From positions 401,859,154 through 401,923,153 of the forward strand of contig JARDYH010000001.1 in NCBI GenBank assembly GCA_029215795.1: a DNA stretch of 64,000 nucleotides, read 5' to 3'. Shown here one piece after another: positions 53,757-63,442 of the stretch (its first letter is position 1; each line of letters opens with the position of its first letter). The stretch is from Anniella stebbinsi. Taxonomy: Eukaryota > Chordata > Lepidosauria > Squamata > Anniellidae. The translations under genes were made by a program, and so were the position numbers. The notes under the pieces are model-generated. The model saw nothing but the letters and a program-made list of their open reading frames with translations, ran no database searches and was not told the origin of the DNA.

Positions 53757-54239
53757 TTTGTGAAGCTTCTGTAGTGATTCCAAAATAGTTTGAACAATTT
53801 ATTAGAGGGAAGTAAAAACTCTATATCAGTTAGAGTTACAACTGAATCATTTTACAGACAGTTGTTGCTAGAGCAATAAAATCCAACTTTGGGGGAAAAA
53901 AATTCTCTTGATTACTCATGTGTAGGCGTGGGTTGAACTGGAGAGAAATAATTGTGGCATTCGGGGGAAAAAACAAACAAACAAAAAACAACTGTGCAAC
54001 ATGTGGGCACCAGCTTTCTTCCATTTATTCCTTGTCCCAACCCCGTGCCCTTCATTGTTGTCTTCTCATTACATGGAAAAAATTAAGAGATCTTATTTGA
54101 ATGGCACTGTGGGTTTTCTTTGATGAAAGGCCTTCTCTTGAAATATTGGCTTCTCTTGAAATTGTTGGCTGGAGGAGGGATCTCCACATGTTTGCTGCAG
54201 ATTTCATAGGAAGATGTGAAGCTGCTGCAGAATGAGCTG

Positions 54240-55045
54240 GAGTCAAGTGTAGGCTTGGTTGGCCCACCTGGAGTAGTTCCTCCTTTTCACCGGTGGAACC
54301 TGCTTATCTACCTGCCTCTTACTCTGACCCAGACAATGGAGGTGGCGAGAATGAGGAGCAGGAGATGCCATGGCCTTCTTGTTCACTGGCTCTCTGTTTT
54401 GCTCCTTTCTACACCATTGGGGTGTAGAGGAAGGGAGGGACGATGGTCCCAGAAGTGCCTGCTTCAAGGATCATTGCTCTAATATACATGGCAGCGTGAC
54501 GTCCTGGGAGGAAGGAGGGATTTTGTGTCTGCCATTCCCCCCCAGAAGGGATCCGGAGAGTGTAGTTGCGCTCCATCGAAACAGGTAAGCTTTTTTTACC
54601 CCCCACCTCCCAACACCATCTTAGGGATGGTGGAGTTGTTCCCCTCCTCCCCTGATGGGCATGGAGTCATGCGGGGCAGCTCCATGCCCATTTCTGCTGC
54701 TGTGCTTACTCACAAGTAAGTGTGGCAGCAGCCGGGAACTTCCCAAGACTGCAGGAAGAATTGGGATTTTCCAGGGATCCCGTGTCCCGGAAGGATCCCA
54801 TGCCCGTTTCCCCCACCCTCAGGAGTCCCTGTGCATCATATGAATGCACAGGGACCAGCCAGGGGCAAAAAGCCTGGTGTAGAAACAGCCTTTGTCAAGT
54901 AAACAAATGTAGCAATGATGAGGAAGAGGATGAGGAGCATCGTAGCTGGCGACAGTGTGGTGAGAAAGTAGACTCACTAAGGTAGGAGGTCCATGGAAGG
55001 TGTCTTGCCCAAAGGCCCTCCAAAACCTGGCCCTGGCTAAGGCCA
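54240..55045 (+). mobile_element. Unclassified CAGGGCC-type element, copy D, split by a 489-bp element
   Basis: The left half (AGGCTTGGTTGGCCCACCTG; CTGACCCAGACAATGGAGG) and right half (GTCAAGTAAACAAATGTAGC; TTGCCCAAAGGCCCTCCAAA) align with copy B. They are separated by the insertion at about 54401-54889. Confidence 0.6.
54401..54889 (-). mobile_element. 489-bp GC-rich element with CTACACCA ends, copy 2 (reverse)
   Basis: Left end GCTCCTTTCTACACCATTGG and right end CTGGTGTAGAAACAGCC are inverted. Relative to 32911-33404 the landmarks appear in reverse order on the opposite strand: GATGGGCATGGAGTCATGC, then GTGCATCATATGAATGCAC with CAGGGACC near the right end. It splits copy D of the CAGGGCC-type element. 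Confidence 0.65.
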
Positions 55046-56205
55046 TTGGCCCACCTTGTCCATCTGTTGTCTCCTCCAGTGGGAAGTGATTCTCCAGGAA
55101 GTCAGGCAGGAGCCTTCTCCAGCCATACTACTAGAGATGGTTGCAGAATCTGCCTCCACTGAATTCCATCCCAGATTCTTCTATTCTTTATATCCAGCAT
55201 GGTTTCTGGATCGGAACTTGGCAGGGATAGATGAATGAGCCCGTGTCCCTCTCGCATGTATTCAGCCACAGGTCGGTTCTTCCCATTTCCCCTCCAAAAT
55301 ATATGCTTCAGGAACATATGTGCCTCATAAAATATCTGATTTAAACAGTGGCTCCTTATGTTACTTACATTACATTACTGCTCCTTTAGGCTGAAGGAGA
55401 TCTTTTGTTCTCTTATGGTGTATCTCATATGCACACTGAGATTGGGGTGGAAGGTAGGGATGGAGGAGCTTCCAAAAATGCTGTTTTCTGAGAAGCTGCA
55501 GCTATCTGGATGTTTCACAGCCTCATTCCTCAAATCCCCCTGCTGTGGACACCAGCTGGTGTGTCCTGGAACTTCCTTGCCTGTCACTTTGTCTTTCCTC
55601 CTCTCTGAAACTCATTGGGCTTTGCTCCTAAGGGGAAATCATAATACGCTCCCATCTATCCTATGCAGCTATAATGAACAGAAGTAGGTGCTGTTTGGTT
55701 AAAGACAGGGGGCATGAGAGGCACAGTCAGCTGAATGGTCCGTGAGGAATTTAAACAGAATATGAAGGGGGGGGGGAACAACTTGACAAGCGAAACTCAT
55801 AATCTAGTCTCCAGTACTTACTTTAGAGGAGACCTTGCACTATGTCCCAACACTGTCCTGAGGGTTTTCCTGCTAATGGCACCTAGTTTATGGAACTCTT
55901 GGCCATGTGAAGTCCAGCTAGTTCCATCTCTATAAACCTTTACTAAACCTGTGTGTGTGTGTTTGTGTCTAATGTACTCATCTTTGTTTTTGTACTTGCT
56001 GGCCAAGATTTCTCCTCCTCCTCTTCAATTGTCTCTTCACTCTTCTTTTTTTCAAACATACTCCAAAGGTAAGCTAGTTCTGTTGCACAGTTCCCAGCTG
56101 GGCTTCCTGTTCATTAAAACAAAATTGTTATTGATCCATGCTTCACGCAACTGCCAAGACTTCTATTTTGGGGTGTTAAAATGAATGATCTGCGATCATT
56201 CATTG
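55046..56205. other. Intron, no recognisable repeat or exon
   Basis: Contains a G-run near 55768. Nothing else could be supported. Confidence 0.4.
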
Positions 56206-56390
56206 GAAGCTGCCTGATACCAAGATGGACCCTACCTCAGTATTGTCTGCACTGGCTGGCAACAGCGCCCCAACATTTCAGGAAGGGATCTTCCACAGCC
56301 CTACCTGGAGACCCTGGGGATTGAGACTGAGACCTTCTGCATGCAAAACACGTGTTCTACTACTGAGTATGCTTCCTCCATAGAATAGCT
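56206..56390 (-). mobile_element. Sauria-type SINE, reverse
   Basis: GGAAGCTGCCTGATACCAAG, CTCAGTATTGTCTGCACTGG and CCTACCTGGAGACCCTGGG, then GACCTTCTGCATGCAAAAC and CTACTACTGAGTATGC. Nearly full length. The B box has drifted to GATTGAGAC. Confidence 0.85.
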
Positions 56391-56439
56391 GATGGTGCTA
56401 TTCTAACTCTCACACTAGATCCACTATCTCAAAAGGTTA

Positions 56440-56648
56440 AACAGTGTGGCATAGTGGCTAAAGTGTTGGACTGGGAGTCTAGAGATCCGGGTTCTAGTCC
56501 CCGCCCAGCCATGGAAGCCCACTGGGTGACTTTGGGCCAGTCACAGACTCTCAGCCCAACCTACCTCACAGGGTTGCTGCTGTTGTGAGGATAGAAATGG
56601 AGAGGAGGATTATGTATGCCGCCTTGGGTTCGTAGAAGAGGAAAAACG
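56440..56648 (+). mobile_element. tRNA-derived SINE (GGTTCTAGTCC B box)
   Basis: GTGGCATAGTGGCTAAAGTG, GGTTCTAGTCCCCGCCCAG and CAACCTACCTCACAGGG. The 3' tail is lost at the junction with the LINE fragment that follows. Confidence 0.85.
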
Positions 56649-56649
56649 G

Positions 56650-57033
56650 CTACTTTGCTACTTGTACAGTTGTAGTCTTATCCGTGCCCTGCAAGAGCAA
56701 GACAGTTAATTGATTTATGGATCTGCCTGGAAGAGTTTGGGTAATGGGCCAAATTAAATCTGCTCGAGCCTGTTTGTAAAAGTTACAAGAGAGGAGAACA
56801 TGTGATACTGATTCTACCTCTATACCATTGCAAGGGCAACATCTGCTATTATGCGGTATTTTCTTAAATCGGCCCTCAAGTAGTCTAGATGGCAACACGT
56901 TAAACCTTGACAGCGTGAAAGCCCGTCTGTACTTGGGCACGGTTAACCATTTTAGATAAGGTGCTTCACGTCCATCATATTGAGCTGACAAACCCAGAGA
57001 CTGTGGAGCACAAGGGCCCCTAGATGCCTCCAC
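56650..57033 (-). pseudogene. LINE ORF2 C-terminal fragment with zinc-finger-like motif
   Basis: A 127-residue open stretch on the - strand shows YLKWLTVPKYRRAFTLSRFN, then RCCPCNGIEVESVSHVLLSC, with a C-x-C...H-x4-C spacing like the putative zinc-binding segment at the C-terminus of several LINE ORF2 proteins. From memory, similar peptides are common in reptile LINE translations. It is open but lacks the reverse transcriptase and is truncated. Which LINE clade is unclear, and it differs from the L2 copies here. It lies directly after a SINE. Confidence 0.6.
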
Positions 57034-57239
57034 TAGTTCTTGTCCCTGTATAATTGCAACAGAACTTTCAAATTATATGCGATGGTTGCTATCATGTGCA
57101 TATCCATTAGAATATATTTGCTTCCAAATAAACATGCTTCAGATATGCTGCCTAGGGTTACAGCCATATGTGCAGCACAATGAAACCCTATGGGAGCATC
57201 TCATGTATCTATCTGTATTTAATATATTTTCTGAATGTT

Positions 57240-57302
57240 CCCCATGTTGGCTGGGAGTTGCAGTCCAATACATCTGGAGAGCACCAGGTTGGGAAAGGCT
57301 GT
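57240..57302. mobile_element. Half of a palindromic DNA element
   Basis: GTTGGCTGGGAGTTGCAGTC, ACATCTGGAGAGCACCAGG and TTGGGAAAGGCTG match the right half of 2382-2517. Confidence 0.65.
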
Positions 57303-57970
57303 CATGCACATGTGTGTGTCTTCCATTGGCACTGTTGACCTACAGTGTTGCTACTGTACTGCTAACCCTTCTCACGGTTGTCTCACAAGAGGAAGGCATT
57401 TTTAAGTCTTGGTCTTGGGTTACAGAGGTTGCCCCGAAGTGCAAAGTTCCCTTCAGCTTGTGCCTCTGGATAAACGTAACCAGGTTTATGCTGGATCTTT
57501 AGAATGCTGTCTCCATTGTAACAAACTGTGGCAGATTCTCTAGTGTCAGGGCATTTAAATCCCCCAAGGGCAGATAGCAAAACAGTAGCATCCCAACCCA
57601 ACTGATTGCTGTGACCGAAAGAGCTGTGAGACATCTGGTGGGTGCATCAGTGTCGTGAACTTTAACCTATGCATATATCAGAACGGCTAATGCGAAATGC
57701 ACCTTTTAGAAGTAATGGGATTGTTGGGCTAATAGAACAGTGTGCCAGAGGTGGCCTGCAAAGATTGTCTGAGATGCACAGATCATGATCTGTTAATTAG
57801 GTGGATGCTGTCTGGTGCAGTGGGGCTCTGATAAAGCTCGGTTTTTCTATTCTCAAAATCACTGGGCTGCTAGCACTCAGGATAGAATCCTTCCAGTCTT
57901 GGAGGTCAGGTGACCCGCTAAGAGCCAATCCCCTGGCACAGTGTACTATCTAGCTCTTAAGAAGGAGTAG
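57303..57970. other. Intron, no recognisable feature
   Basis: Nothing could be supported. Confidence 0.4.
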
Positions 57971-58282
57971 AGACAGATCTACACAAAGCAGGATATAGCA
58001 GTATGAAAGGGGTATATAAAAGGCAGGAGCCACACTACTGCTTTATAGCAGTATTGAAGTGCATTGACCACTGTTGGGGCCCATTGACACATACCATATA
58101 CCACTATATCTTGCTTGGTGTGGCTCCTGCCATTTAAACACATTTAAAGTGTTTTAATGACAGCTGTTTTATGTTTATGGTTTTAAATTTTGTATATTGT
58201 CTTTTTAATGCTCAATCTTTTTAATTTTTGTAAACCGCCCAGAGAGCTTTGGCTATGGGGTGGTATGTATATAAGTGTAATA

Positions 58283-58316
<34 letters not shown>

Positions 58317-58374
58317 TACACTGCTTTCATACCAGTTTCATACTGCTATATTCTGTTTGGTGTAGATCTGGCCT
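57971..58374. mobile_element. Palindromic element with CTACACCA-type ends, split by an L2 tail
   Basis: The left AGACAGATCTACACAAAGC with AGGATATAGCAGTATGAAA faces a right TTCATACTGCTATATTCTG with TTTGGTGTAGATCTGGCCT. Inside, GGCAGGAGCCACACTACTGC faces TGGTGTGGCTCCTGCC. The CAGATCTACACCA end resembles the 494/489-bp elements. An L2-type tail (about 58135-58316) was inserted later. Confidence 0.7.
58135..58316 (+). mobile_element. L2-type LINE 3' tail with (AAT)n
   Basis: TTTTTGTAAACCGCCCAGAG with AGCTTTGGCTATGGGGTGG, then a (TAA)n microsatellite at about 58283-58316. Nested in the palindromic element. Confidence 0.8.
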
Positions 58375-58502
58375 AAGAGGGAGTACAGGGGATGTTATGA
58401 AGACCTCTTTAGATTTAGGTGGGGATGGAGGACAAATTTGTTTGGTTCACATTTTACTTTTGCACTCTAATGATTGCAGTAAGACATGCATCAGATTGTC
58501 CA

Positions 58503-58546
58503 GCCCATATGGCTGTACTCTGCCCTAGGGTTACAGCCATATGGGC
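58503..58546. repeat. Perfect 15-bp inverted repeat
   Basis: GCCCATATGGCTGTA at 58503-58517 is exactly inverted at 58532-58546 around a 14-base loop. A related half site, GGTTACAGCCATATGTGC, lies near 57157. Confidence 0.8.
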
Positions 58547-60234
58547 AGCACAGGTTACTTCCTGCTCCCCTTTCATGCCTGAGCTGCCTCTGATGCCACT
58601 GGTTGCATGTAGCGTTCCAGTAGGGCTTACATGTGCACAACCCAATAGGGCCCATTTCATACTGTGGATTTTCCAGATAAATCCCAGGAATTGACTATGC
58701 ATTCTCAACCAATGCTCATTGGACTCTATGTGCAAAGGGCCAATTAGAGTGCTTGGCCTCTGTATGAAAAATGGTTGGGGATGCAGGGAATTTAGAAAAC
58801 ACACCCAAGTGGACAGGTCGCTGTCTGGCTGGTTGGGAAGGTAAGGTAAAACCTCAAGTTCTTTCTCTCCCAGATACGAAGAGCTTAGCAAATTTTGGTA
58901 AATTATGCTCAAAAATGAACTGAAATTCTCACCCATCTGCCTTAGCCAGGTTCAATAGGTATAGTGATACCCTGCATGGAGAGAACCATAACGTGCTTGC
59001 CGGCCATATAGTTCTTAAAGATGAGGAGTATGTCGGAAGAAGGAAAGAAATGGCAACCTGAACTCAGCACCACCAACATAGTCAAAGTCACAGGGATCTG
59101 GGCCCAGACTTTAAAGAGTTAAGTACTCAAAGCCCTTGGCCTGATTGGATGAATCGTTCAACTTCTGTTCATCTCACATTTGATTCTAAAATCCTGAGTT
59201 CTTTTGTCCTGGATGTAGAGAACTTTGCAAATTTTGGTCAAAACCGAACTGAAACAAAATTCTCACATAGCCCTACTTGGAGTACATTGTTGCAGAAAGC
59301 CGGTGTACAAATAAATAGATCAATGGGTAATCTTTAAGCGTATGATGGATGATCCACACATGCAAAACCCAATCACTTTGATGATTCTAATACAGTCACC
59401 TCCCCCTACAAATGGCTTCCTTTGTGGGAAGTTCTAATGTCAATGCTACAGGTTTAGTCGCTCTTTGGGAGAAGGGCACACTGGGGAATTGTGATGTTTT
59501 TGTGATATCTTTATATTTTCAAATATATGCACAGTGTGTGTATGTGTGTGATTGCTTTGTAAGGAATTAATAATAGGCCACACTATGCTAGGGAAATTTG
59601 AAGCCAAGTTTGCTCCCCCTTTAACGACTCTTGTCACCCGATACATAAAATGTGGTGTGTAAAAATGCCACCAAAGACCGCTATAAATCTCAGTGTGTGC
59701 TAAATTTTAATCTGCCCCTCCTATTGAACAAAAGAAGAATCAGAATCATCTGAGGAATGGCAGTAAGATTAAGCTTCACGTACACATTAAACACTAAGGA
59801 TGGGGAGGAGGGGGGAAATTGTCTGGCTCATTTTTTCTCCAGTCATCGCTTCCCAGCTACATCAATATCTTGCATTTGGAGCACTTATTCCTCTAATAAG
59901 GGTTATGGGTTTAAGCAGCTGCTTCTTGTAACTACAGTGACCTGATCCTGAATGCTTAGGGGACCTTTAGTAGGAGGATAGATGCTAACATCTGTAGAAT
60001 AGCGGGGGCCATTTTTAAATTACTTCACTGTTTCTATCTCAAGCTTTTTGTATTCCCTAAGTTTGCCGGCAAAGGCCAGCAATCAAAAGCTGATTGGCTG
60101 ATGCCTGTGACATCGACAAGAAACTTCACTCTGACCCCAAACCCCAGAACAATTTTGTAACTTGCTTTGATACGTTTCTGCCTCTTTGGAAACCAACAAA
60201 CCAACAAACAAAAAGGAATCAAGGGAGGAACATA
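58547..60234. other. Intron, mostly no recognisable feature
   Basis: Stretches near 58880-58935 and 59140-59275 share AGCAAATTTTGG and AACTGAAA...TTCTCAC with the AT-rich hAT-like family. Otherwise unassigned. Confidence 0.4.
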
Positions 60235-60656
60235 CAAATGGGTAAATGAGGATGATCAGGGGCCTGGAAACAAAGCCCTATGAGGAGAGACTGAAAGAAC
60301 TGGGCATGTTGACCCTGGAGAAGAGAAGACTGAGGGGGGAGACATGATAGCACTCTTCAAGTACTTGAAAGGTTGTCAATCATCCCAGAGTGCAGGATGC
60401 GGAATAACAGGCTCAAGTTACAGGAAGCTAGATTCCGGCTGAACATCAGGAGAAACTTCCTATTAGAGCAGTACGACAACGGAACCAGTGACCTAGGGAG
60501 GTTGTGGGCTCTCCCACACTAGAGGCCTTCAAGAGGCATCTGGACAGGCATCTGTCAGGGATGCTTTAAGGTGGATTCCTGCATTGAGCAGGGGTTTAGA
60601 CTCGATGGCCTTCTAGGCCCCTTCCAACTCTACTATTCTTTGATTCTATGATTCTT
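60235..60656 (+). mobile_element. CR1 LINE 3' end
   Basis: ATGAGGATGATCAGGGGCC, TATGAGGAGAGACTGAAAG and GGGCATGTTGACCCTGG, through CTAGATTCCGGCTGAACATC, to the tail TTCTATGATTCTTTG. It carries a frameshift near GAGGGGGGAGACATG and a small deletion around 60378. Confidence 0.9.
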
Positions 60657-61797
60657 TGTCAACTCCTGGATTTCTGTAACTGTTCAGCTATTCTTGCTTC
60701 TCATGAACTCAAGAAAGTATAAACAAACACACTCAAAATTATACTTGGTAAAATGTTAAGAATGCATTTATCATATCCCTGATGTATTTGGTAAAGCCCT
60801 TCCTTCTGAGGGGTTTTGCCTTAATAGAAAATCTGTACTCCTGTGCCCCTGAAGAAACACATAATGGATTTTGCAAGGTATGTTACCATTTTATAAAAAC
60901 CAATTTTATAATACCATTCATTTCCCCCATAAGCTCCACCTAGAAACCAGTGCAGTGACAGGTAAAGGGGCATCCTTCTACTAGAAGAATACCAACGGAT
61001 GAATGGACCAGGAAACACAAGAAACTCCACCAATCCTTGTGTACTCTGCATCATCATGAAACAAACAGCTCTTTCTTATGTTGGAATTTGGCGGATGAAG
61101 AATCATTCCAGGATATGCAAAATCATTTTTTTTAAAAATGTACATTTCTTAAGATGATTATTATTTTGTCATTTCCTTATGCTGGTGGTTTGGCGATGAG
61201 TCATTAAAAATAACAACAGCAGTTTGACCCTTCATTTTTGAACACTTTGTCTAAAAGCAGTGCTCACAAGATGGTGATGACATGGTTAATATTTCCTTGA
61301 TAAAGTATGTTTGGATAACGTCTTCCACATTTCAAAGGAATGCACGCCACTCTTCGAAACCAAAACTATGCTGGAGTCTTTAGAGCATCAACCAAGGGCC
61401 TGAACAGTGTAACAAATACATCCTATTACTCTGTGTGTTTTGTTTGAGAATATTCCTGCCAGATCCCAGTCTTTGCCTTGAGGTTTTTATTGTTAAAAAG
61501 CCAGATGCAAGCTGAGCAGCAGTATTATGAACTCGAGTGACAAACCCATCAGTTAGAAACACACATGCAAGGGAGCCAGAATGCTGGACGAATTTGTTCA
61601 AGTGGCACAGCAGCTAATTCATGAACCCAGTTTCACTGGACAAGAGCACAGCTTAGTTGCAGGAGATGGGCAGGTGATGTGACTTTTCAGAGATATGCAT
61701 ATTCTCCAGGCTTGCCATACATAGACATTGGTGCATAGTGCAGCACTGAGAATGTTTATACCTAGGGAAAATGGCATCCTAATCCTATATATGTATA
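60657..61797. other. Intron, repeat-poor stretch
   Basis: About 1.1 kb without recognised repeats or exons. Confidence 0.4.
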
Positions 61798-61805
61798 GTA
61801 GGAAG

Positions 61806-62843
61806 TAGGGATGTGCATGGACCCCCGGATCGGATCGGGACCCGGATCGGGACCTCCAATTTTGTCATGGATCGGTTCGGACAAAATCGGAGCCCCCCCG
61901 GACCGGATCGAGTCCGATCCCGATGCAAAAATCGTAAATTTTTGGATCGGCCGCCATTTTTTTCCCCATAGACTTGCATTGCAATGCAAGTCTATGAGGA
62001 AAAAATGGCGGCGGGTGGGTGAGGGGGGGCCTAACTCCCTCCCCCCCGGGGCCGTCCGCTGTGGACGGCCCCGGCAGGTAAGCCCCCTCCCCCGCGCTCC
62101 CTCCCCCCCCGGGGCCGTCCGCTTCCATCCGCTGGCGCCCGCGGGCGCCCTCGGATAGAAGCGGACGGCTCCGGGGGGGGTAAGCCCCCTTGCCCGCCAC
62201 TGCTTACCTGTTAGGGCCGTTCACTCCCGTCCGGCGCCAGCGGCTACCGCCAGCTGGCTTTGTGGCTTGCTCTAGAGTAGCGCGCCGGGTTATCACCCGG
62301 CGCGCCACCCTGGAGCAGGCTGCAGAGCCTGCTGGTAGTAGCCGCCGGCGCCGGATGGGAGCGGATGGGCCGGAAAGGTAAGGGCCCCCCTCCTCCCCTC
62401 CGCGCACCCCCTGCTTACCTTCCCGGCCCATCCACTCCCGTCCGGCGCCAGCGGCTACTACCAGCGGGCTCCACGGCCTGCTCTAGAGTAGCGCACCGGG
62501 TGATGACATCACTCAGCGCGCCACCCTGGAGTAGGCCGCGGAGCCCGCTGGTAGTAGCCGCCGGCGCCAGACAGGAGCGGACGGGCCGGAAAGGTAAGCG
62601 CCCCCCTCCTCCCCCCCCGCTGTCCACTTTCATCGGCAGGCGCCTGCTGGCACCCACCAATGGAAGCGGCGGTGGGCGCCAGTGGGCGCCCGCCGATCCG
62701 CCGAACCGGTTCGGAGCCTTTTCGGACCGGTTCGGATTGGATCGGCCGATCCAGCTGTCGGATCGGAAATCGGATAATTTATCTGATTTCCCACTGGACC
62801 GGACTCGGATCGTGGATCGGGTCCAATCCAGTGCACATCCCTA
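61806..62843 (+). mobile_element. GC-rich hAT-like non-autonomous element, copy 3
   Basis: The 1038-bp element begins TAGGGATGTGCATGGACC and ends CAGTGCACATCCCTA. It is flanked by GTAGGAAG at 61798-61805 and 62844-62851, a perfect 8-bp target duplication. It is collinear with copy 2: GATCGG-rich outer part, CATAGACTTGCATTGCAATG palindrome near 61970, and two tandem modules 211 bp apart (TCTAGAGTA at 62271 and 62482). Copies 2 and 3 are clearly more alike than either is to copy 1. No transposase. Confidence 0.9.
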
Positions 62844-62861
62844 GTAGGAAGTAAGCTTAGG

Positions 62862-63025
62862 TTGAGGGGGAGGGATTGTAACTCAGAGGTAGAGCACCTG
62901 CTTTGCATGCAGAAGGTCCCAGGTTGAATCCCTGGCATCTCCAGTTAAATGTAACAGGGGATGGGAAATACCTTTGTTTGAATGCCAGGAGAGCTTTTGC
63001 TAGACAGATCTGGTATACGGCAGCT
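62862..63025 (+). mobile_element. Sauria-type SINE, good tRNA-like head
   Basis: The head AGGGATTGTAACTCAGAGG with TAGAGCACCTGCTTTGC and the B box GGTTGAATCC at 62922-62931 are well kept. The body is shortened (GAGAGCTTTTGCTAGACAG, GGTATACGGCAGCTTC). It starts 10 bases after the target duplication of the hAT-like element. Confidence 0.85.
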
Positions 63026-63129
63026 TCTGAAGCCCCATTAATCTCCCAAGAAAGTATGCATAGGATTGCAGACTTGGTCAATCAGTTCATATACATGATT
63101 AAAAACACTTGGATCATTTAAAGAACTCT

Positions 63130-63442
63130 GCACCTTAATTTCATTTTGACCTAAACTTTGGTTTTCCCCCCTCCCAGTTTGCACGAAAATTCATAACAGT
63201 TTTGCACGCGTTTCTCCCAAGACATGCATTTTTGTAGGCATTTTTTAAAATCTCCTGTACACTTTTTGCCATTGGTTTTCCTAGGAGAATGCATTTCTGA
63301 ATGCTACTTTCCCTAATCGGCACATTTTTGCACACTTCTGTTGGCAGATTGGCGAGTTCCGCTGCGAATTTCAGAGAAGTGCGAACAACTGAGTTTCGGT
63401 TCACACTGGGGTTTGAAAGTGTGAATTTCTCCCCCATCCTTA
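63130..63442. mobile_element. AT-rich hAT-like element, degenerate
   Basis: TTTGCACGAAAATTCATAAC, CAAGACATGCATTTTTGTAG and GGAGAATGCATTTCTGAATG, ending AATTTCTCCCCCATCCTTA. Similar in content to 34943-35358 and 47375-47823. Ends are weak. Confidence 0.4.

Larger units (their letters stand above)
52926..54239. other. Intron with two microsatellites, no exon seen
   Basis: (GT)n at 53399-53422 and (GA)n at 53727-53753. Nothing else could be supported. Confidence 0.45.

Noticed and set aside
54897..55045. Possible host exon ending in GTAGGAGG-like donor
   Set aside because: The same sequence recurs in the unclassified repeat family at 7.4 kb, so it is repeat-derived.
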